From NCBI GenBank assembly GCA_020432595.1, contig JAGQGA010000114.1, positions 1 to 11,065 of the forward strand: a stretch of DNA of 11,065 bases. Reading direction: 5' to 3'. Under the pieces are notes generated by a model. The model searched no databases. It was not told the DNA's origin and saw only the letters and a list, made by a program, of their open reading frames with translations. The position numbers were made by a program, and so were the translations under genes. How positions within the stretch are numbered: position 1 is the first letter of the stretch; each line of letters starts with the position of its first letter. This document shows, piece by piece, positions 7,322 through 11,065 of the stretch. This stretch comes from Anaerolineales bacterium. GTDB taxonomy: Bacteria > Chloroflexota > Anaerolineae > Promineifilales > Promineifilaceae.

Positions 7322-8053
7322 TTAAACATACGCTTGTAATGGCTGCCGAATTTCGTTTGGCAGCCCCGCCAGACTTGCGATAGCTTGCTGCTGAAAGTGG
7401 GCTGCAAGTTTTGTACACCAGGTGATGGCCTCCATCTCTTCCAAGAGGCCGATAACGTTTGCCAACCTTGCACCAACTAATGGCGTACTGTCTTGCAACA
7501 AATGGTGCAGTCTTGTATGAAGGGTATGTTCCGTCAACGACAGGACATAAATGACGGGTAATTTGTACGCAGCCACAGTCAGGTCCGAAAGTTTCTCTGG
7601 TGCCTCAGGTGATAAATCCAGGCAATCACTTAATATCGCCATTTTTAGACCTATGTTCTGCCCATACTGCCACAATGCCTGTAAGGTTGAACGGTCTGTT
7701 GTTTGCAATCGCCCCCCTGCCCAGGCACCCACAGCCATAATTTGTCCCGTTAAGGCTATGCTGTTCTCCAGATATGCCGGTATCGTGGCTGTGGGTGTCA
7801 ATGGGGAACGCTGGGCTTTGGCGGCCAGTGCGGTGGCTCTCTTCAACATATTAAACAACTCATACCAAGTGCAGATGTCTACCTGTAAATGCGCCAGGCA
7901 TAGGTCTGCCACATTAAGGAGTGCAATGCCTGTTGGTAAAGCTTGGGTTATACTATCGGCATTCCATGGGTGCGCTTCCCCCTCCTGGTCTTGCACATCA
8001 TCGAATACACGCGCCGCAATGATATGAAGCAACCAAAACGCCGCTAATGGCAC
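7322..8053 (-). CDS. ComQ-like isoprenyl-diphosphate-synthase-family protein (uninterrupted part)
   Basis: The uninterrupted frame from GTG 8053 encodes 243 aa of the all-helical isoprenyl synthase fold. The first Asp-rich motif is intact, DDVQD (residues 18-22 here; 84-88 if the upstream part is counted), embedded in LLHIIAARVFDDVQDQEGE. The second Asp-rich motif is degenerate, ILSDCLD, with Ser for the first Asp. ComQ and related peptide prenyltransferases also deviate at this site. The GTG has no good ribosome site, and a real enzyme needs about 60 more residues. Those residues are encoded in the same frame up to ATG 8251, but TAA at 8134-8132 (codon 40) interrupts it; the full frame would be 309 aa, close to the ~300 aa of ComQ. 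Placed directly after the short Trp-ending peptide gene, it is the best candidate to prenylate that peptide. As sequenced, the enzyme may be inactive. Confidence 0.75.
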   Translation of the reverse strand: MPLAAFWLLHIIAARVFDDVQDQEGEAHPWNADSITQALPTGIALLNVADLCLAHLQVDICTWYELFNMLKRATALAAKAQRSPLTPTATIPAYLENSIALTGQIMAVGAWAGGRLQTTDRSTLQALWQYGQNIGLKMAILSDCLDLSPEAPEKLSDLTVAAYKLPVIYVLSLTEHTLHTRLHHLLQDSTPLVGARLANVIGLLEEMEAITWCTKLAAHFQQQAIASLAGLPNEIRQPLQAYV

Positions 8054-8131
8054 TGAGCCTTCAACCGTACCCCCTAACGCGACTGATGTCAGTAAAGGAA
8101 ATATGTCTTTGCCAATCTTTTGGTGGTTTGG

Positions 8132-8251
8132 TTAATGTTGCTTTGTCCAATAGGAAACGGCCGTTTCTAGCTCATCCCACGCCAAAAAAGAGCCAGCCTC
8201 GCTACACACAAATTGCACGGTTTGTTGATATGCGGCTTGGATATCCAGCAT
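8132..8251 (-). pseudogene. N-terminal piece of the ComQ-like gene, cut off by in-frame TAA
   Basis: ATG 8251 lies 3 nt after the stop of the peptide gene, with GGAAAG 8 nt before it, so it is the natural start of the synthase gene. It encodes 39 residues (MLDIQAAYQQ... to ...SYWTKQH) and then TAA at 8134-8132. The same frame continues without shift as PNHQKIGKDIFPLLTSVALGG, which is exactly how this family continues before the DDxxD motif. Replacing TAA by TTA (Leu) would restore one 309-codon gene. The piece is therefore the separated N-terminus of a nonsense-mutated gene, or the site of a sequencing error or readthrough. An AACGGCCGTT at 8156 is read as Glu-Thr-Ala-Val. Confidence 0.7.
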
Positions 8252-8254
8252 GCC

Positions 8255-8446
8255 CTAATCTTTCCAGCATGATTCTGGCTTCAAGCTGGCAAAAATGGTG
8301 GGTATATCTTGTACACGAACGGTCATGTTCCTGTTTTTTACAGATGCAGCGGCCTGCTGCTCTGCAACAACAAAAACCTCGTCTAATGTTTGTTTCACGA
8401 TTTGGCGCAAACGATTCTCCGATGGCAAGCTTACTTCAGTTAACAT
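8255..8446 (-). CDS. Candidate ComX-like pre-pheromone peptide (63 aa, C-terminal SCWKD)
   Basis: ATG 8446 has a strong ribosome site, AAAGGAG, 4 nt upstream; longer frames from GTG 8518 or ATG 8491 lack one. The peptide has 63 residues, no signal peptide or membrane helix, an amphipathic helical N-terminal half (RLRQIVKQTLDEVFVV) and the C-terminus IPTIFASLKPESCWKD. Trp stands third from the end, exactly where B. subtilis ComX (mature ...TRQWGD) carries its prenylated Trp; ComX precursors are about 55-75 aa. Its stop is 3 nt before the synthase start, mirroring the adjacency of comQ and comX. By analogy the last 6-12 residues would be cleaved off after prenylation and sensed by the ComP-like kinase. 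A Cys beside the Trp (Cys-Trp) is unusual and could be an alternative modification site. The role rests on size, C-terminus and neighbours, not on sequence homology, since ComX is hypervariable. Confidence 0.72.
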   Translation of the reverse strand: MLTEVSLPSENRLRQIVKQTLDEVFVVAEQQAAASVKNRNMTVRVQDIPTIFASLKPESCWKD

Positions 8447-8566
8447 GAAACTCCTTTCTCCTACGCAAGTGCATAAATTCTCGCTCAGCATTTCGACTTG
8501 CAGGTTGCTAAATGCCACTAAGATACGTGAATTTGTAAGTTCTTACCTCATCTCTTTGGTGGAGGC

Positions 8567-8599
8567 GGTACTATATTTTCACATGAATAACAGGTTATT
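8567..8599 (-). promoter_or_regulatory. Putative promoter and palindromic operator of the peptide operon
   Basis: On the minus strand TATAGT (8575-8570) is a good -10 hexamer within TATAGTACC, a 9-mer that recurs identically upstream of the response regulator. About 10 bp farther upstream lies a perfect dyad, AATAAC-2 nt-GTTATT (8586-8599), covering the expected -35 position, where a NarL/ComA-type activator or a repressor would bind. Transcription would begin near 8563 and leave a ~115-nt leader before ATG 8446. The dyad and the shared 9-mer are seen in the sequence; regulator binding is inferred. Confidence 0.42.
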
Positions 8600-8609
8600 G
8601 GTTCCCTCT

Positions 8610-9311
8610 TTATGTATGTGGCGGCAAAAGCCCTAGCTTTTGACATTGCAGAATAGCCGCGGTTGCATTTCTGGCATCCAACAAGGTGAAAGCCGTATGC
8701 AGATGCGTTTTGAATGTGCTTTCTTTAATGCCAAGTCGCCGTGCATTCTCATAGTATGAAGCATTCGGGTAACGCTGCGTAATGGCAAGTACTTCCAGTT
8801 GCCTCTTGGTTAGCGAGATTGCGGGTAGCCCATTTTGGTTTCTACGCAGTTCCTCCAAAATTGTCGGCGAGTAATAGACACCACCGCGACTGACGGTATT
8901 AACGGCCGTTGCCAGGTTGAGTGATACATTATCGCTTTTGAGAATGTAGCCATTAACACCATATTCCACAGCCTTATGAATAACAGTTGGAAACATATGC
9001 TGGGTCAAAATAATAACGGCCGTTTGTGGATATTTTTTTGCAAGATGGGCAATCATTGGCAAAATGGCGAAACGCTCGACCCGTGACCCCGATTCTTCAC
9101 TTTGTGGCATGTTAATATCGAGGATAAGAACGTCAGGAAGGTGTTGGGCAACCAAGGGCATAACATGATCTCCCACAGAACCTTTGGCTACAAGCTCAAT
9201 GTTTTCATGTTTACCCAGGATATTGGCGACAGCTTCTTGAATGAGGTCGTGATCATCGACAACGACAACGGTAATGTGTTGCTTGGAGGTAGACAGCATT
9301 GTAGACGGCAA
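8610..9311 (-). CDS. NarL/FixJ-family response regulator (ComA-like)
   Basis: The protein is 233 aa from TTG 9311, chosen because GGAAGG stands 6 nt before it; ATG 9299 (229 aa) is the alternative but is too far from that site. Its receiver domain spans residues ~12-135 with acidic pair Asp19/Asp20, phospho-acceptor Asp65 in LILDINMP, Thr103 and Lys125 (YILKSD). A LuxR-type helix-turn-helix spans ~166-225 (LTKRQLEVLAI... then KESTFKTHLHTAF as recognition helix). An insertion after Asp65 (QSEESGSRVERF) is longer than usual. It is the natural partner of the ComP-like kinase and occupies the place of ComA, but here it lies upstream of the peptide gene rather than after the kinase. It has its own promoter and a 163-bp gap to the peptide gene, so it may be transcribed apart and activate the operon. 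AACGGCCGTT copies at 8901 and 9015 read Thr-Ala-Val. Confidence 0.92.
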   Translation of the reverse strand: MPSTMLSTSKQHITVVVVDDHDLIQEAVANILGKHENIELVAKGSVGDHVMPLVAQHLPDVLILDINMPQSEESGSRVERFAILPMIAHLAKKYPQTAVIILTQHMFPTVIHKAVEYGVNGYILKSDNVSLNLATAVNTVSRGGVYYSPTILEELRRNQNGLPAISLTKRQLEVLAITQRYPNASYYENARRLGIKESTFKTHLHTAFTLLDARNATAAILQCQKLGLLPPHT

Positions 9312-9380
9312 CGGAACCCTTCCTTTTCTTCTTTTGTTGGTACTGCCAAATGACGGGTCGCAATCCTACAGGGATTTTTC

Positions 9381-9420
9381 AATTTGGGTCTAAGAATTTG
9401 GTACTATACTCTACCCAATT
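9381..9420 (-). promoter_or_regulatory. Putative promoter of the response regulator
   Basis: The minus-strand TATAGTACC (9408-9400) matches the 9-mer before the peptide operon and contains a -10-like TATAGT. It is flanked by an imperfect inverted repeat, AATTTGGG (9381-9388) and CCCAATTT (9414-9421). The leader to TTG 9311 would be about 85 nt. No convincing -35 hexamer is seen, as expected for an activator-dependent promoter. Confidence 0.35.
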
Positions 9421-9518
9421 TGAAACCCATGTTTTTTTGGCACCTGCTAGGCAAACAACATGAGTTTCAGTCTAATTCGCTCCATTTTCTAAGAGCATGT
9501 CATGTCTCTTTAAAATGG
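9421..9518. other. Two inverted repeats in the intergenic region before the accessory segment
   Basis: TGAAACCCATG (9421-9431) and CATGAGTTTCA (9459-9469) are complementary at 10 of 11 positions around a 27-nt spacer. Next to it, CCATTTT-2 nt-AAGAG (9482-9495) pairs with CTCTT-1 nt-AAAATGG (9506-9518), giving a 12-bp interrupted stem. No gene is seen here. The second structure could be a boundary or terminator element between the minus-strand locus and the accessory segment, although no T-tract follows it. Confidence 0.45.
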
Positions 9519-9541
9519 GGCTGCTGTTAGCAACGGCCGTT

Positions 9542-9885
9542 TCCACCCCCCATCCCCACATCAATCAACCGCCTCCGCCTCGCCTCGTTAACGCTGCATA
9601 GGCCGCGCTCCGCGTCTCGCTCCGTGGTCAGCATAGGCAAAAAAGACAGGCTCTCAACCGGCACCAATCTCGAACGCCCAGCGGCGGGCGGCAGGGCTAC
9701 GGCCGGGGAACCTGCCCGGCCGTGCCGACGCGCCGCCCTATGGTTTGCAAACTAATCGCGTTCCCCTAAAGGCGCAATCAACCCACGTGACGGCCAAGGT
9801 TTCAAATATGGAAATCGGCTAAAGCCGAGCGGAGGGACCGCACCGCGCTAACGCGACGGAGACACCGAAGACGGTGTCTATCTAA
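9542..9885. other. Non-coding, highly structured 344-bp stretch
   Basis: No open frame with a ribosome site is seen. The stretch holds a large hairpin at 9686-9738 (GGGCGGC, GGC and ACGGCCGGG pairing with CCCGGCCGT, GCC and GCCGCCC around the 7-nt loop GAACCTG; 19 bp in total). A run of small hairpins follows: TCGGC-TAAA-GCCGA (9815-9828), GCGG-AGGGA-CCGC (9829-9841), CGCG-CTAA-CGCG (9844-9855) and AGACACC/GGTGTCT (9860-9879). It shares sequence blocks with the element at 9886-10148 and looks like a diverged second copy. Confidence 0.6.
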
Positions 9886-9958
9886 ATCCCCCCCCCCACG
9901 GTTTTGCATTTTATCGGCCAGCCCAAAAAAGCAAGGCTGCCGGAGGAACCGGCACCAA
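9638..9958 (+). repeat. Two diverged copies of a sequence block
   Basis: Copy 1 has CAAAAAAGACAGGCT (9638-9652) then AACCGGCACCAA (9656-9667); copy 2 has CAAAAAAGCAAGGCT (9924-9938) then the identical 12-mer (9947-9958). A later block, GCGGAGGGACCGCACC (9829-9844), recurs as GCGGAGGAACCGCACC (10029-10044). Order is kept and spacing differs, as expected of an old tandem duplication with insertions. Confidence 0.65.
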
Positions 9959-10148
9959 ATTCGCAGGAACCGAATTTGGCTGCGCTCCGCTGCCTGAAAC
10001 CGTACCCGCTCGGCACCAGCGTGGCGGCGCGGAGGAACCGCACCACCACGGAAATCCTGCCCTCAAACAAAACCAACCGCCAACGACGCTTGGCCTTGCT
10101 TTCCGGGCACCCAGGCCGATTTTTATCACTCATGTGTGGGGGGGGGAT
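9886..10148 (+). ncRNA. Candidate structured RNA (or folded mobile element) with AGGAA-loop hairpins
   Basis: The ends AT-C10-AC (9886-9899) and GT-G9-AT (10136-10148) are complementary. Inside are nested long-range stems: ATCGGCC/GGCCGAT (9913-9919 with 10114-10120), GCCC/GGGC (9921-9924 with 10105-10108), and AAAGCAAGGC/GCCTTGCTTT (9928-9937 with 10093-10102). Within these sit three local hairpins: GCCGG-AGGAA-CCGGC (9939-9953); a 9-bp stem CCAAATTCG/CGAATTTGG with loop CAGGAAC (9955-9979); and CGTGG..GCGG-AGGAA-CCGC..CCACG (10020-10050) with two symmetrical C-A mismatches. All three show AGGAAC at the loop. The strand is inferred from the plus-strand gene that starts 18 nt downstream. It could be a free ncRNA, a 5' leader, or a MITE-like element. 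No known RNA family is recognised. Confidence 0.5.
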
Positions 10149-10165
10149 AAGAAACGGAGGTTATG

Positions 10166-10360
10166 ATGGGTGATATTCGTCGTGGACAGTTAGTTTGGGT
10201 TTGTGGTCGGTCGGCGGCATTCGCTGGCCTGGTCATCGGTCGTCGTGGTTTGCAGTTGCGCGTTCGGGTTGCAGATCACGGTGTCCTCTGGGTTGACAAG
10301 TGGCGCTGCCGTCGCTGCCGGTTGCCCTGGTCAGCCGTGCGGTTGCAGTTGCTCAAGTAG
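10166..10360 (+). CDS. Small basic SH3/KOW-like protein (64 aa)
   Basis: ATG 10166 is 5 nt after GGAGG; the ATG just before it (10163) is too close to that site. The 64-residue protein is rich in Arg, Val and Trp. Its N-terminal part, IRRGQLVWV...GLVIGRRGLQLRVRV, has the alternating beta pattern of a small SH3-like or KOW barrel, and it ends with DKWRCRRCRLPW, a Cys-x2-Cys in a strongly basic context that suggests nucleic-acid contact. Codon use prefers CGT, GTT and TTG, unlike the minus-strand genes. It lies between the structured element and a clear terminator, so it is probably a single-gene transcript, possibly including the folded leader. No function is known. Confidence 0.68.
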   Translation: MGDIRRGQLVWVCGRSAAFAGLVIGRRGLQLRVRVADHGVLWVDKWRCRRCRLPWSAVRLQLLK

Positions 10361-10390
10361 GCAGCGTCCGGGGGGGCGCTGCTTTTTTTT
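10361..10390 (+). terminator. Intrinsic terminator
   Basis: GCAGCG (10361-10366) pairs with CGCTGC (10377-10382) and is followed at once by eight T residues (10383-10390). It begins directly after the stop of the 64-aa gene and is the clearest rho-independent terminator in the window. Confidence 0.88.
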
Positions 10391-10399
10391 GTGGCGAGA

Positions 10400-10422
10400 T
10401 GCCTGGCTGGGTGAGCCAGGCA
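10400..10422 (+). promoter_or_regulatory. 9-bp hairpin in the leader of the SLOG-like gene
   Basis: TGCCTGGCT (10400-10408) and AGCCAGGCA (10414-10422) form a perfect stem with loop GGGTG, ending 8 nt before the ribosome site GGAGGT (10431-10436). It could stabilise the transcript or influence translation start. There is no T-tract, so it is not a terminator. Confidence 0.45.
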
Positions 10423-10439
10423 CGCCATCGGAGGTAATC

Positions 10440-11065
10440 ATGGCTGTTGTCGCTTTTGCTGGTTCTCGTTCTTTGCCGTTTGACCGGCACACCGTTGAAG
10501 AAGTCTCCCGTGTCGTCGCTGCCGTCGTTGCTGCTGGCCGCACCATCGCCGTTGGCTGCTCCGTCGGGGCAGACGCGGCCGTGCTGTCCTGTCGACTGGC
10601 GTTGCCATTTCCCGAATCCACCTCGGGGTCGGCACTGCGTGTCTTTGCCGTTGGCGGCAAAGAGGGGGAAAAGATGACTGGTTTCTGGTCGGGTTCGGCC
10701 GTCTCTGTTGTGTCTGACGCGGCTGAGTTGGCCCGCTCCCCCGGACATGGCTGCTTTGCCCCCGTCCAAATGAATTGGTGGGCGGGGGGGGAACACGCCG
10801 TCCTCCTCCGCCGTCGGCTGGCAGCGCGGTCGTCTGCTTGCGTCGCTGCCGCCGCAGCCGGGGGAAAAGGCTCCGGGTTCATCGCCTTCACCTGGGTCGG
10901 CCCCTCCGTCGGCACATGGCGGTCTGCCCGCCTTGCCGCCGCTGCCGGTTTGCCCGTCATTGTTTTCCCTTGCGGGGGGGCAGAATTTAAATCACTTGCC
11001 CCCGGCGGTCGCTGGGTGCAGGCGGGGTCGGGTGTCTGGTCGTGGGCGTGTCGTTGGGTACCGGC
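10440..11065 (+). CDS. SLOG/DprA-like nucleotide-binding protein, 5' part
   Basis: ATG 10440 follows GGAGGT by 4 nt, and the frame is open for 208 codons to the right edge. The N-terminus VVAFAGSRSLPFD carries the Gly-Ser-Arg motif (residues 8-10), and AVGCSVGADAAVL (37-49) is the Gly-x3-Gly-Ala-Asp motif of the SLOG superfamily (DprA/Smf, LOG, YspA), Rossmann-like domains that bind nucleotides or nucleotide-derived ligands. Near residues 167-190, GTWRSARLAAAAGLPVIVFPCG resembles the later SLOG motif region. Such stand-alone SLOG proteins often occur on mobile or defence-related elements. The DNA is very rich in GTC, GCC and TCG codons with G-tracts and contains no AACGGCCGTT, unlike the left 9.5 kb. 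The opposite-strand frame in the same place is a shadow. The exact role is unknown. Confidence 0.72.
   Translation, partial: MAVVAFAGSRSLPFDRHTVEEVSRVVAAVVAAGRTIAVGCSVGADAAVLSCRLALPFPESTSGSALRVFAVGGKEGEKMTGFWSGSAVSVVSDAAELARSPGHGCFAPVQMNWWAGGEHAVLLRRRLAARSSACVAAAAAGGKGSGFIAFTWVGPSVGTWRSARLAAAAGLPVIVFPCGGAEFKSLAPGGRWVQAGSGVWSWACRWVP

Larger units (their letters stand above)
261..9541. repeat. Highly iterated palindrome AACGGCCGTT, 21 exact copies
   Basis: Exact copies start at 261, 637, 1002, 1216, 1344, 1519, 1924, 2005, 2119, 2150, 2289, 2808, 3397, 4250, 4922, 5278, 7267, 8156, 8901, 9015 and 9532. Single-mismatch relatives, AACGGCCGCT on one strand, occur near 4454 and at 6637. Eighteen copies are inside coding sequence, read mostly as Thr-Ala-Val and less often as Arg-Pro or Asn-Gly-Arg; three are intergenic. 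The density falls to zero after 9541. The behaviour resembles the cyanobacterial HIP1 octamer, a dispersed palindrome tolerated in genes, rather than a transposable repeat. Confidence 0.9.

Noticed and set aside
8447..8518. Longer start (GTG 8518) for the peptide gene
   Set aside because: No ribosome site precedes it, while ATG 8446 has AAAGGAG at the right distance and gives the expected pre-pheromone size.
9886..10148. Known RNA classes (RNase P RNA, tmRNA, SRP RNA, IscB-associated RNA)
   Set aside because: None of their hallmark sequences is present, there is no IscB/TnpB-type gene downstream in the window, and the length and stem layout do not match.
9904..10173. Plus-strand open frame of 89 codons inside the structured element
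   Set aside because: It starts at TTG without a ribosome site, has no domain-like pattern, and its bases are accounted for by nested stems and hairpins.
10331..10960. Minus-strand open frame of 209 codons
   Set aside because: It is a GC-driven shadow (Arg/Ala/Pro/Thr-rich) opposite the SLOG-like gene, which has a strong ribosome site and clear motifs.
1..11065. tRNA or rRNA genes
   Set aside because: No T-loop GGTTCGA-type boxes in a cloverleaf context and no rRNA-like conserved stretches were seen on either strand.

Overview
The window looks like a chromosomal stretch of an uncultured or environmental Chloroflexota (Anaerolineae/Ardenticatenia-like) bacterium. That assignment is an inference from gene style, the ComP/NarL and ABC families, and an extraordinarily over-represented 10-bp palindrome, AACGGCCGTT. 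The palindrome occurs exactly 21 times between 261 and 9541 and never in the last 1.5 kb; chance expectation is about 0.01. No taxonomic marker gene is present.

Layout. (1) 1-2253, minus strand: the N-terminus of a membrane-anchored or secreted protein running off the left edge, a 112-aa orphan protein, and a roughly 374-aa Ala/Arg-rich protein with helix-turn-helix-like segments, separated by spacers rich in 7-bp, 10-bp and 13-bp tandem repeats. (2) 2448-9311, minus strand: the central locus. Reading along the transcript it contains a NarL/FixJ response regulator, a 63-aa peptide ending ...ESCWKD, an isoprenyl-diphosphate-synthase-like protein, a polytopic ComP-like histidine kinase (TM, PDZ-like segment, multi-TM, GAF, DHp, HATPase), an ABC ATPase and two ABC-2 permeases. 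From the peptide onward the genes are nearly contiguous, with gaps of 3 to about 12 nt or short overlaps. (3) 9542-11065, plus strand: a compositionally different accessory segment without the palindrome. It holds about 600 bp of highly structured non-coding DNA, a 64-aa SH3/KOW-like small protein, a clear intrinsic terminator, and the start of a SLOG/DprA-like protein that runs off the right edge.

Main interpretation. Region 2 matches the parts list of the Bacillus ComQXPA quorum-sensing system: ComA-type regulator, ComX-type pre-pheromone with Trp third from the C-terminus, ComQ-type prenyltransferase next to it, and ComP-type kinase. An ABC-2 exporter is added to the same operon, and this organism does not look like a Firmicute. 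In the proposed model Q prenylates the peptide's C-terminal Trp, the product is exported (possibly by the ABC genes), the kinase senses it, and the response regulator drives the operon. An in-frame TAA at codon 40 of the Q gene means that, as sequenced, the modifying enzyme is either broken, recoded, or affected by a sequencing error.

Second point of interest. At 9886-10148 a C10/G9 tract pair and nested long-range stems enclose three hairpins that each display AGGAA in the loop. Diverged pieces of the same element lie just upstream. This is a candidate undescribed structured RNA or small folded mobile element.
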